Of a stretch of 64,000 bases of DNA, positions 42,128-50,929 are shown one piece after another (positions within the stretch are counted from its first letter, which is position 1; each line of letters starts with the position of its first letter). The position numbers and the translations under genes are program-made. This DNA comes from JAIQFL01 sp035295745 (lineage in GTDB: Bacteria; Acidobacteriota; Terriglobia; Bryobacterales; Bryobacteraceae), in the NCBI GenBank assembly GCA_035295745.1, contig DATGIL010000034.1, forward strand, positions 62,001 through 126,000, in the 5' to 3' direction. The notes under the pieces were generated by a model, which saw only the letters and a list, made by a program, of their open reading frames with translations, was not told where the DNA came from and ran no database searches.

Positions 42128-45100
42128 ATGCGTTTCGTTCTTACCCTTTGCGCCTTGGCCGCCATCGGGGCCGCGGCGGACGAGCCACTGCTTCTGCAGA
42201 AACCGGCATTGAGCAAAACCCATATCGTATTTGTCTACGCGGGCGACCTTTGGAGCGTGCCGCGTGACGGAGGCGACGCTGTTCGCCTCACCAGTGGGAC
42301 AGGCACCGAAACCGACCCGGCATTTTCGCCGGATGGAACGCGAATCGCTTTTACGGGGGAGTACGATGGCAACGTCGACGTCTTCGTGATCCCGGCTTCG
42401 GGAGGCGTGCCGAAGCGGCTCACGTGGCATCCGGCGCCCGATCGGGTGATTGGCTGGACGCCCGACGGCAAGAAGATCATCTTCAACTCGCCGCGAACCG
42501 CCTACTCTCGTTTCGACGAGATGTTCACGGTGCCTGCTGAAGGCGGAGTGGAGGAGAAGTTGCCGCTCCCCACCGGTTATCAGGCGTCGATGTCGCCGGA
42601 CGGAGAGTCGATTGCCTACGAGCCCATTGGGAAAGCTTTTACGATGTGGAAGCGATATCGCGGCGGCCAAACCACGCGGATCTGGCTGGCGAAGCTTTCC
42701 GACAGCAGCATCACCAAGGTGCCGCGGACCAATTCGAACGACTTCAACCCCATGTGGGCGGGCGACCGCGTCTATTTCCTCTCGGACCGGAACGGCCCGG
42801 TGACGCTGTTCTATTACGATTTGAAGAGCAAAGCGGTGAAGGAGGCGATCCCGAACCAGGGCCTGGATTTGAAGTCCGCCTCGCTGGGTCCCGACGCGAT
42901 TGTTTGCGAACAGTTTGGCGCCATCATCCTGTATGACTTGAAGACGGGCAAGACGAAGCCGGTCTCGATTCGCGTGCAGGGCGATCTGCCCGCGTTGCGT
43001 ACCAAATTGGTGGACGTCGGGCGGCGGCTGGGCTCGCCCGCAGTTTCGCCGACGGGCGCGCGCGCCGTGTTCGCAGCTCGCGGCGACATCATCACGGTGC
43101 CTGCGGAGAAAGGCGATCCCCGCAATCTGACCAACACACCAGGCATCATGGAACGCGACCCACAATGGTCGCCCGACGGCAAGAACATCGCGTACCTCTC
43201 GGACGAGTCGGGCGAATACGCAATCCACATCCGTGCGCAGAATGGCGGGGACCAGGTGAAAAAGATCGAGTTGAAGCCGGGCTTCTATCGCGCGCCGCGG
43301 TTCTCCCCGGACAGCAAGAAGATCTCGCTGGTGGATACATTCTCGCGGCTTTCGTATGTCGATCTGGAGACCTCGAAGCAGGTGGAGGTGGATGGGGATA
43401 CGTACCAGATGCGCACTGGCGAGATCGTAGGCGTGTGGTCTCCGGACAGCAAATGGCTGGCGTACTCGAAGGTGCTGCCGAATGAGCTGAGTGCGATTCA
43501 TCTCTACTCGCTGTCGAATGGAAAATCCACCCAGGTGACCGATGGCTTGAGTGACGCGACCAATCCGGTGTTCGACAAAGATGGCAAGTACCTGTTCTTC
43601 ACGGCAAGCACCAACACAGGCGAAGGTTTGGGCCTGGACATTCATGCGGTGGGCAGCACATCCAACAGTTCCATCTATCTGATGGTGCTCGACAAGACGC
43701 AGGCTTCTCCATTCGCGCCGGAGAGCGACGAGGAGAAGGCGGGTGACGATAAAAAGCCGGCTGACGCCAAGCCGGATACTCCGAAGCCGGATGCTGCGGC
43801 AGCAGAAGGGCCCGCCGAGGGGGCGAAACCGCCAGCGCCCGGTGGGCCGGCCCGATCGAAGCCGGGCACGCCGGATGTCAAGATCGATCTCGACGGAATC
43901 GATCAGCGGATCCTCTCTGTGCCGATGCCGCCGCGGCGATATACCGCTCTGCACGTGGGAAAGGCGGGAGTCCTGCTCGCGCTCGAAGCGGGGGCTCCAG
44001 GAGAGGGCGTTCCCGGCATCACAGTCCATCGTTACGACCTGAAGGCGCGGAAGAGCGATGTGGCGCTCAGCGGCGTGACCAGCTTCCAGATGTCGTTCAA
44101 CGGCGAGAAGGCGCTATACCGGCAGGGCGAGAATTGGATGATCGCGGCACTGCGACCCATGGCCAACGGGCCGGGTGGAGGCCCAACGCCCACGCCACCG
44201 CCGCCAGCCGCGGGCGGGCAGGGCGCGCTCAAGACGAACGGAATCGAAGTGCGAGTCGATCCTGTGCAGGAATGGAACCAGATGTACCGCGAAGCGTGGC
44301 GAGTGGAACGCGACTGGTTTTACGATCGCAATTTGCACGGCCTCGACATCCAGGCGGCGCAGAAGAAGTACGAGCCGTATCTGCGCAACGTGGCGTCGCG
44401 CGAGGATCTCACGTATCTGTTCCAGGAGATGCTCGGCAATATCACCGTGAGCCATATGGGGACGGGCGGCGGTGACTTGCCGGACGTGAAGCGTGTACAA
44501 ACCGGCCTGTTGGGCGCCGACTATGAGGTGGCCAACGGCAGGTATCGTTTCAGCCGTGTGTATAACGGAGAGAACTGGAATCCGCAACTGCGCGCTCCAC
44601 TGACCCAGCCTGGGGTGAATGTGAAGGCGGGCGAATATCTGCTCTCGGTGAACGGCCGCGAAGTGCATCCGCCGGAGAATGTCTACAGCTTTTTTGAAGG
44701 ACTGGCGGGCAAAGCGGTGTTGTTGCGGGTTGGTACGGACCCGGGTGGCGCCGGAGCACGGGAAGTGACGGTGGTTCCCGTGACCGATGAAGGACGGCTG
44801 CGAAACCTCGCGTGGATTGAAGAGAACCGCCGGAAAGTCGATCAGATGACTGGCGGCAAACTGGCCTACATCTACATGCCCGATACGGCCAACGGCGGCT
44901 TGACCGCCTTCAATCGGTACTTCTATGCGCAGATCGGCAAGCAGGGCGCAATTGTGGACGAGCGGTTTAACGCCGGAGGTCTGTTGGCCACCGATATCGC
45001 GGAAATCCTCAATCGCAAGCCGCTCAGCGCGGCGGCGAATCGCGTGGGCAGCGACCTGGTGCAGCCGCAGGGCATCTTCGGACCGAAGGTGATGATCATC

Positions 45101-45472
45101 AACGAGCGCGCGGGATCAGGCGGCGATGCAATGCCGTGGTATTTCCGGCGCGCCGGTGTCGGCAAGTTGATCGGGACCCGCACCTGGGGCGGACTGGTCG
45201 GGATGGCGGGAGGTCCCGCGCTCATGGACGGCGGATTCGTGGGAGCGCCGAGTTCCGGAATTTACAATCCGCTCACGGGAGAGTGGGAAGTGGAGAACAT
45301 CGGCGTGCCGCCGGATATCGAAGTGGAACAGGATCCGGCGATGGTGCGCAAGGGCCGCGATCCGCAATTGGAGAAGGCGGTCGAAGTGGCGCTGGAGGAA
45401 TTGAAGAAGAATCCGCCTCCGGTGCTGCGGCGTCCGCCATTTCCGACCTACAACAAACCCGCGGCCAAGTAG
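42128..45472 (+). CDS. Tricorn-like protease, exported
   Basis: An 1114-residue protein with signal peptide (VLTLCALAAIGAAA). Two WD/PD40-like propellers (repeats such as DPAFSPDGTRIAFTGEYDG and DPQWSPDGKNIAYLSDESG) are followed by an Ala/Pro/Asp-rich linker near residues 540-585, a PDZ-like domain and a C-terminal S41-type catalytic domain. Candidate catalytic residues are Ser-His in GNITVSHMG, the nucleophile Ser in NERAGSGGDAMPW and Glu in WEVENIGVPPDIE. Relatives degrade short peptides. AAGAAGGA upstream supports ATG 42128. It diverges from the DUF1549/DUF1553 operon. Confidence 0.9.
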   Translation: MRFVLTLCALAAIGAAADEPLLLQKPALSKTHIVFVYAGDLWSVPRDGGDAVRLTSGTGTETDPAFSPDGTRIAFTGEYDGNVDVFVIPASGGVPKRLTWHPAPDRVIGWTPDGKKIIFNSPRTAYSRFDEMFTVPAEGGVEEKLPLPTGYQASMSPDGESIAYEPIGKAFTMWKRYRGGQTTRIWLAKLSDSSITKVPRTNSNDFNPMWAGDRVYFLSDRNGPVTLFYYDLKSKAVKEAIPNQGLDLKSASLGPDAIVCEQFGAIILYDLKTGKTKPVSIRVQGDLPALRTKLVDVGRRLGSPAVSPTGARAVFAARGDIITVPAEKGDPRNLTNTPGIMERDPQWSPDGKNIAYLSDESGEYAIHIRAQNGGDQVKKIELKPGFYRAPRFSPDSKKISLVDTFSRLSYVDLETSKQVEVDGDTYQMRTGEIVGVWSPDSKWLAYSKVLPNELSAIHLYSLSNGKSTQVTDGLSDATNPVFDKDGKYLFFTASTNTGEGLGLDIHAVGSTSNSSIYLMVLDKTQASPFAPESDEEKAGDDKKPADAKPDTPKPDAAAAEGPAEGAKPPAPGGPARSKPGTPDVKIDLDGIDQRILSVPMPPRRYTALHVGKAGVLLALEAGAPGEGVPGITVHRYDLKARKSDVALSGVTSFQMSFNGEKALYRQGENWMIAALRPMANGPGGGPTPTPPPPAAGGQGALKTNGIEVRVDPVQEWNQMYREAWRVERDWFYDRNLHGLDIQAAQKKYEPYLRNVASREDLTYLFQEMLGNITVSHMGTGGGDLPDVKRVQTGLLGADYEVANGRYRFSRVYNGENWNPQLRAPLTQPGVNVKAGEYLLSVNGREVHPPENVYSFFEGLAGKAVLLRVGTDPGGAGAREVTVVPVTDEGRLRNLAWIEENRRKVDQMTGGKLAYIYMPDTANGGLTAFNRYFYAQIGKQGAIVDERFNAGGLLATDIAEILNRKPLSAAANRVGSDLVQPQGIFGPKVMIINERAGSGGDAMPWYFRRAGVGKLIGTRTWGGLVGMAGGPALMDGGFVGAPSSGIYNPLTGEWEVENIGVPPDIEVEQDPAMVRKGRDPQLEKAVEVALEELKKNPPPVLRRPPFPTYNKPAAK

Positions 45473-45488
45473 CGCTGCCGCAAGAGAT

Positions 45489-45569
45489 CTGGGGACAGGC
45501 TACGCAACTCCCGAATTATTGCTGCAAAACTCTACGATCGAATTCGGGAATTGCGTAGCCTGTCCCCAG
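45489..45569. repeat. Long palindromic repeat
   Basis: The left arm 45489-45517 (CTGGGGACAGGCTACGCAAC...) and right arm 45541-45569 match at 28 of 29 positions around a 23-base loop. The same arms occur at 57793-57854 and as a half-copy at 15795. Here it lies just after the tricorn gene and before the aminotransferase gene. Confidence 0.93.
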
Positions 45570-45658
45570 AATAGGGGCGGAATTGAGGAAATATTTGACA
45601 TGCGCGCGGGGGGCACGTCCTCGACCGGCGCGACGGCGCGCTTCGCTATCATAAGTAA

Positions 45659-46879
45659 ATGACGAGCGCCCTTCCTCCCCTTGTGGGGACCCCTGCCCAG
45701 GAAATCATGGATCTGGAGCGGGATTATCTGTTGCAGACTTACGCCCGATATCCGCTGGTTCTTTCGCGCGGAAAAGGATGCTATCTGTACGACCTGGAGG
45801 GCCGCCGCTATCTGGACTTCCTGACCGGCATCGGCGTGAACGCACTGGGACACGCGCATCCGCGGATTGTGAAAGTGGTACGCGAACAGGCGGGTCTGCT
45901 GATGCACTGTTCGAATCTGTATTACCACCAATATCAGGGTCCGCTGGCGAAGCGGTTGGTGGAGATGAGCGGGCTGGCGCGCGCCTTCTTCGCGAACACC
46001 GGCGCCGAGGCGATTGAAGGCGGGCTCAAGATGGTGCATTCCCACGGGCGCTCCATCCATCCGGAAAAGTTCGAAATCATCGCGCTCGAAAATTCATTCC
46101 ACGGGCGTACGTTTGGGGCGCTCTCGATCACCGGCCAGGCCAAGTACCGGCAGGACTTCGAGCCGCTGGTTCCGGGGGTCCGCTTCGTACCCGCTAACGA
46201 CCTCGCGGCGCTGGAAGCGGCGGTGAGCGAGCGGACCGCCGGGCTGGTGATGGAACTGATTCAGGGCGAAGGCGGGATCTACCCGCTGACGCCGCAGTTC
46301 GTCGCCAAGGCGCGCGAACTTGCCGACCGCTTCAACGCACTGCTGGTGGCGGATGAGACGCAGTGCGGGGTCGGGCGGCCGGGCACCTACTTTGCATACC
46401 AACGCTCGTCCCCGGTGGTATTGCCGGACGTGGTAGTGGCGGCCAAACCGGTGGCGTGCGGGATTCCGCTCGGGTTCATTCTGGCCAATGACAAGGCCGC
46501 GGCAGCCATCAAGCCAGGCATGCACGGCACCACCTTCGGCGGAGGCGCGTTGGCGTGCCGTGTGGCACTCGAATTCCTGAGCATGCTCGACGATCTGCTA
46601 CCCGCAATTCAGCGGGTGGGCGGCTATTTCCATCTCAAGCTGAATGAACTGGCGAGCAAGCACTCATTTGTGAAGGAGGTGCGCGGTTTCGGACTGATGC
46701 TCGGCGTGGAGTTGGCGATGCCGGGGAAACAGATGGTTACGGATGCGATGTCCGAGGGGCTGCTCATCAATTGCACCCATGATACGGTGCTGCGCTTCCT
46801 TCCACCCTACATTGCGACCGAGAAAGAGGTCGACCAGGCGATGAAGATACTCGCGAAGGTGTTCGCGAAGGTGAAATAG
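45659..46879 (+). CDS. argD: Class III aminotransferase, acetylornithine type
   Basis: A 406-residue PLP-dependent aminotransferase. Marks are YLYDLEGRRYLDFLTGIGVN, FFANTGAEAIEGGLKM, the FHGRTFGALSITG loop, LVADETQCGVGRPG, and the PLP lysine in VVAAKPVACGIPLGF (a variant of the more common AKGLGGGxP). GTTFGGGALACRVAL follows. Acetylornithine or a related omega-amino substrate is most likely, but the altered lysine context leaves other class III substrates open. The stop is four bases before the glycosyltransferase gene. No arginine genes are adjacent. Confidence 0.78.
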   Translation: MTSALPPLVGTPAQEIMDLERDYLLQTYARYPLVLSRGKGCYLYDLEGRRYLDFLTGIGVNALGHAHPRIVKVVREQAGLLMHCSNLYYHQYQGPLAKRLVEMSGLARAFFANTGAEAIEGGLKMVHSHGRSIHPEKFEIIALENSFHGRTFGALSITGQAKYRQDFEPLVPGVRFVPANDLAALEAAVSERTAGLVMELIQGEGGIYPLTPQFVAKARELADRFNALLVADETQCGVGRPGTYFAYQRSSPVVLPDVVVAAKPVACGIPLGFILANDKAAAAIKPGMHGTTFGGGALACRVALEFLSMLDDLLPAIQRVGGYFHLKLNELASKHSFVKEVRGFGLMLGVELAMPGKQMVTDAMSEGLLINCTHDTVLRFLPPYIATEKEVDQAMKILAKVFAKVK

Positions 46880-46883
46880 GCGC

Positions 46884-49838
46884 GTGACTGTCGCAATCGC
46901 GATCCCGGTGTGGCGGCCATCGGAGGGTCTCGTCGAACTGGTTCGCGCGTTGCGCTTGAGGGGTGCGGGACCGGTGATCCTGGTGGACGACGGTGCCGGG
47001 GCCATCGCCATGGATGGTGTCGACGTGCTGCGCCACGCGGTGAAGCGCGGCAAGGGCGCCGCGTGGCAGACGGCGATCAATCACGCCTTGTGCACAATTC
47101 CCGATTTAGGTGGGATGGTGTTGGCGGACTCCGGGGACGTGTCTGCGGACGACGTGATGAGCGTGGCCGGGGCGCTGGGCGATGGTGTTGTCTCGGCGGC
47201 GCGCGGGGTGTGGGGCGTACCGGCCCGGGGCTTGGCTCGGGTGCTGCAGAGTGTGCGGTCGGAAGCAGAAGTCGAGAAGATCGCAGCGAGCGTGGAGCGG
47301 CCGAAGAGTCTCGACAAGAGTGTCGAGACGGCAAACACGAGTGTCCGCGCCACATCGGCTATCTTTGCGGTGGCGTTCGCAGCGCTGTTGGGGTGCGAAA
47401 TCTATGGGTTTCGCACGACTCCCCTGTTTTCGCAGGAGATCTGGTATCCGATCGGGCTGAAGCGGTTCCTCCGTTATGGCGCGGAATTCCTCGCCATCGC
47501 CGTACCGTTGCTGGCGATGTTTCCGTGGACTTTCGCTGGGACGATAGCGGCGTTGCTGGTGGTCTTGACGGCGGTTTCGGTGGGGCCACTAGCCTTGCTC
47601 TCGACGGCATTCTTCCTGGTGTCGTCTTGGGCTTTAGGCTCCCGGCTTCTAAGACAGAGCGAGTCGGCGTCGGCAACGGTGGACGTATGCGTCACCATGC
47701 TGGGCAGCGGCGTGTATGTCTTCCTGATGACGCTGCTGGCTCGAGTAACCGTCAACTACGCACTGGTCTGGGCGATCTTGCTGGCGATACCAATTGCGTT
47801 GGATGTTCGCGGCGTATTGGATCGGGTGACGGGCTGGGCGAAGCGGATCGGATCGGTGGAGTTACGCTCCCCGGGAGAGCGAATCTCGTTTGCTCTGCTG
47901 GCCTTCGTTTTGGGGGCGCAATGGTTCGTGGCGATGCTGCCGGAAGTGAGCGCCGACGGGCTCGCCATGCATCTGGCGATCCCGATGAACATTGCCGCCT
48001 ACCATCGAATGACCTTCGAGCCGAGCCGCTATCTCTGGTCGGTCATGCCGATGGGCGCGGACTGGCTGTACAGCATCGTCTATCTCCTGGGCGGAGAGTA
48101 TGCGGCGCGGATTCTGAACTTCGCCATGTTACTCGCGATCGTAGCGCTGCTTTACCGTGCGACCAGGCGATGGGTCAGTCCTGCAGCGGCGTATTTACTG
48201 GCTGCCTCTCTAGCCGCGACTCCGATCGTGCAGTTCGTCACGGGATCACTCTTTGTAGAGAATTACCTGGTGGCGCTGGTGCTCGCAATGGTCACGGCCA
48301 TCTGGCTCTTCGGCGAGACGGGTGAGCAGCGGTTCCTGTTTTGTGCGGCGGTAGCAGGTGGCACGGCGATGGCCACAAAGTACGGTGCCCTGGTGTTTCT
48401 GGCGCTGGCGCTGCCGTTTGCAGAGGTTGAAGTGGCACGTCGGCGCCAGTCGGTGCGGCGGCCCGCGCTGGTGTGCGCCATTGCGTTGCTACTGCTCCTG
48501 GCGACTGCATTGCCCACATATGTGATCGCTTATGAGAAGACTGGCAATCCCATCTTTCCTTTTCTGAACACCCGGATTCACTCTCCGCTGCTGAACCCCA
48601 CCGTGTTGATAGCGGATGCGCGCTTCCATGTGCCACTGGATTGGCGGGCGCTGTACAACCTGACCTTTCACACTACGAAGTCTTACGAAGGACAGGATGG
48701 ATCGTTCGGCTTCCAATACATGATCGTCGTCCCGCTTGCGGTCTTGGGCTTGCTCGTCGTCCGGCGACGGGTTGCGGTGGCTGCGGTGGTGCTCGGTCTG
48801 ATCGCCGGGGCGCTGATCTTGCAGTCCACTCCGAACGTCCGATACCTGTACACATCGATGCCGCTGTTGCTGATCGCGTTTGCGGCGCTATTGGGCTGGA
48901 TGAGCAGGCAGCAACGCTGGATGTATCATGTACTGGTTGTTTACCTGTTTGTCACTACGGCGCTGAATACTTACTTTCTCCCCGCGTCGAGTTACTATCA
49001 CAAGGATTTCTGCCTGCGGCTGCCGTTTTCGCGGGCCGAGAAGGATCGCTACCGGATTGAGGCGGCTCCGGTGCGCGGCGTGGTGGCTTATTTCGACCGC
49101 AATCACCCGAACTCTGCTCTGCTCTCCACCAGCAGCACTTCCATCGCGGGACTGGTCGGGGATATCTACGTGAACAACTGGCATCAGCAATCCGTCGTAG
49201 AAAAGCTGCGAAGTGTGCCGGCGCCGTTCCAGATGCTGCAGTTGCTGCGAAGTTGGGGTGTGCAGTATCTGCTGGTAGAAGCACTGGCGCCGGGAGATCA
49301 GACAGTTCCACCACCGCTTCAAAGAATCATCGACAATTGCTCGGTCTCCGAGTTCGCGCTGGGCGGGTTCACGTTGAAGAATCTCAAGTCGGATTGCACG
49401 CGCGAGGCCGCCGAAGCTTTGCCGCCAGCGGTGGATCCGGCCAAGCAGAAGGCTGTGCCGCCGGGCGTCTACGACGAACTGGATCCGGCCGTTGTGTTCC
49501 ATGGCGACTGGTCGCACGATCGAAGCTTTGAGGCTCCGTACGGGCATACGGTGAGTTATAGCGACACTCCGGGGGTTGAGGTGTCGATCGCATTTGAAGG
49601 TAAGGAACTGATCTACGGATTCACCAAGGCGCCGAATCGCGGGATCGCCTCGGTGACGATTGACGGGGGCGCGCCGCGAAGCATCGATATGTACTCAGCG
49701 AATCCGCAATGGCAGTCCAAGGAGAATTTCTGCTGCTATGCGGCGGGACGGCATTGGGCGGTGGTTCGGGTGACGGGGGAGAAGAGTGAGAAATCGGCTG
49801 GGCGGTTTGTGGATGTGGATTGGTTTGAAGTGAAGTAG
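46884..49838 (+). CDS. Glycosyltransferase-2 fragment fused to a multi-pass membrane protein
   Basis: A 984-residue protein. Residues 1 to about 95 are the start of a GT2 glycosyltransferase (VAIAIPVWRPSEGLVELVRA, VILVDDGAG, HAVKRGKGAAWQTAINHAL), but the domain then shortens sharply and the DxD-type acidic site is only a weak VLADSGD. Residues about 140-156 are encoded by double-hairpin repeat copy 6. About ten membrane helices follow, resembling polyprenyl-sugar glycosyltransferases of the GT39/ArnT kind (EVSADGLAMHLAIPMNI, YLWSVMPMGADWLYSIVYLL), and a soluble beta-rich C-terminal domain. The GTG start lies four bases after argD. It may assemble cell-surface glycans (inference). Confidence 0.75.
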   Translation: MTVAIAIPVWRPSEGLVELVRALRLRGAGPVILVDDGAGAIAMDGVDVLRHAVKRGKGAAWQTAINHALCTIPDLGGMVLADSGDVSADDVMSVAGALGDGVVSAARGVWGVPARGLARVLQSVRSEAEVEKIAASVERPKSLDKSVETANTSVRATSAIFAVAFAALLGCEIYGFRTTPLFSQEIWYPIGLKRFLRYGAEFLAIAVPLLAMFPWTFAGTIAALLVVLTAVSVGPLALLSTAFFLVSSWALGSRLLRQSESASATVDVCVTMLGSGVYVFLMTLLARVTVNYALVWAILLAIPIALDVRGVLDRVTGWAKRIGSVELRSPGERISFALLAFVLGAQWFVAMLPEVSADGLAMHLAIPMNIAAYHRMTFEPSRYLWSVMPMGADWLYSIVYLLGGEYAARILNFAMLLAIVALLYRATRRWVSPAAAYLLAASLAATPIVQFVTGSLFVENYLVALVLAMVTAIWLFGETGEQRFLFCAAVAGGTAMATKYGALVFLALALPFAEVEVARRRQSVRRPALVCAIALLLLLATALPTYVIAYEKTGNPIFPFLNTRIHSPLLNPTVLIADARFHVPLDWRALYNLTFHTTKSYEGQDGSFGFQYMIVVPLAVLGLLVVRRRVAVAAVVLGLIAGALILQSTPNVRYLYTSMPLLLIAFAALLGWMSRQQRWMYHVLVVYLFVTTALNTYFLPASSYYHKDFCLRLPFSRAEKDRYRIEAAPVRGVVAYFDRNHPNSALLSTSSTSIAGLVGDIYVNNWHQQSVVEKLRSVPAPFQMLQLLRSWGVQYLLVEALAPGDQTVPPPLQRIIDNCSVSEFALGGFTLKNLKSDCTREAAEALPPAVDPAKQKAVPPGVYDELDPAVVFHGDWSHDRSFEAPYGHTVSYSDTPGVEVSIAFEGKELIYGFTKAPNRGIASVTIDGGAPRSIDMYSANPQWQSKENFCCYAAGRHWAVVRVTGEKSEKSAGRFVDVDWFEVK
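47302..47353 (+). repeat. Double-hairpin repeat, copy 6 (inside a gene)
   Basis: Forward copy with stems GTCTCGACA/TGTCGAGAC and GGCAAACA/TGTCCGCGCC. It is read in frame as KSLDKSVETANTSV within the glycosyltransferase/membrane fusion, exactly between the GT2-like part and the first membrane helix. Confidence 0.9.
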
Positions 49839-49889
49839 GTGGCGCGAACACTCCTGTTCGCCGTCTCGACACTTTGTCGAGACTTTTCG
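49839..49889 (-). repeat. Double-hairpin repeat, copy 7
   Basis: Reverse copy starting directly after the TAG of the glycosyltransferase gene. In the forward sense its stems are GTCTCGACA/TGTCGAGAC and GGCGAACA/TGTTCGCGCC; both arms of the second stem carry the matching G-C change. Confidence 0.88.
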
Positions 49890-49943
49890 CGGGGTGCTCC
49901 TGAGTTCGATAGATGTCCTCGATGGCAGACTTTGCGGTGCGAG

Positions 49944-49994
49944 CGAAAGCGTCGACATGAGTGTCGACGCGGCAAACATGAGTGTTTGCGCCAC
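49944..49994 (+). repeat. Double-hairpin repeat, copy 8
   Basis: Forward copy, stems GCGTCGACA/TGTCGACGC and GGCAAACA/TGTTTGCGCC, near-consensus. With copy 7 it forms an inverted pair between two convergent genes. Confidence 0.9.
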
Positions 49995-50003
49995 CGAAGC
50001 GAC

Positions 50004-50912
50004 TTACTCGCCTTCTACTACCTTCCAGGTCTTATCCGGATTGAAGCGAGTCATGATGCGTGCCAGTGATCCGGTCGACGGACCGAGATCCTTCTCGTAG
50101 ACTTGCCCTCGATGATTTACGAGGAAGGTCTTCACGCCCGAGACGCCATATTCGGCGGGGTAGGCGACCATCGCGAATCCGCCCATCATCTTGCCTTTAA
50201 CGACGTAATCGATGGCGCCGCCGGGAGCGTCCGGTCCCTGGGCTTTCAGGACGTGGAAGAAGTAGCCGTGATACGGAGCCGGCTTCTTACCCTCGGCGAA
50301 CAATGCCGCGGCGGCATCGGCGAATGCCTTGGGAACCAGCGCCTGCGACTCACCCGGCCACCACAAACCATCCTTCTTGCCGGGAGAGCTTATGATCTTC
50401 TGGGCGTATTGCAACATGCCGTCTCCCGTGCGATCGTGGGCAGCATAGGCCATCTGCGCCTCGACGTATCCGCGGCAGACCTCAATCGCGCCCATTTCAT
50501 TGCGCCCGATGCGCCGGGCGAGGACCTCTGTGCGTCCGCGCTCCGCGTCGAAGAGCCAGTGGCCGTCGCGGCGGACCAGCGGCACCGGAAAAGGCCAGTC
50601 GTTTTCGCCCACCACGATAATGGCGCGGTCGGGGGTAGTACGTTCCGTTTCGATGCGGAGACGGATGTGGGCGCGCTCCGAAAATTGAGCGCGCCCGCTT
50701 TTGTCCTCGGCTGGATCGCCGGATTCGACGATGTCCTTGCTACCGGGTCCTAGCACCTTGAGCAGAGCCGCCGTGTCGTTGTGTTCGGCCGCGGTGACCA
50801 GGGCATCCGCGGCCTCCTTGGGTGTGGCAAAGGTCTGCTGAGTTTGGGCGTGCAACCAGGCCGTCAGCGTGAGACTGGCTGCTGCGATCTGGTACGTAAG
50901 TTTCCTTCGCAT
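50004..50912 (-). CDS. DUF2950 family exported protein
   Basis: A 302-residue protein with signal peptide (MRRKLTYQIAAASLTLTAWLHAQ, cited as YQIAAASLTLTAWLHAQ). DUF2950 features are TFATPKEAADALVTAAEHND, RRDGHWLFDAERGRTEVLAR, and GYFFHVLKAQGPDAPGGA. It lies 17 bases after the DUF3300 gene; DUF2950 and DUF3300 are commonly neighbours, which suggests a joint, still undefined envelope function. GTG 50924 or 50915 are alternative starts. Confidence 0.88.
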   Translation of the reverse strand: MRRKLTYQIAAASLTLTAWLHAQTQQTFATPKEAADALVTAAEHNDTAALLKVLGPGSKDIVESGDPAEDKSGRAQFSERAHIRLRIETERTTPDRAIIVVGENDWPFPVPLVRRDGHWLFDAERGRTEVLARRIGRNEMGAIEVCRGYVEAQMAYAAHDRTGDGMLQYAQKIISSPGKKDGLWWPGESQALVPKAFADAAAALFAEGKKPAPYHGYFFHVLKAQGPDAPGGAIDYVVKGKMMGGFAMVAYPAEYGVSGVKTFLVNHRGQVYEKDLGPSTGSLARIMTRFNPDKTWKVVEGE

Positions 50913-50929
50913 CACTGTTGTCACTCCTG

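Noticed and set aside
41930..44029. Long minus-strand open frame of about 700 codons
   Set aside because: It lies antisense to the tricorn gene, with Arg/His-rich composition and no family motifs; a shadow of high-GC coding sequence.
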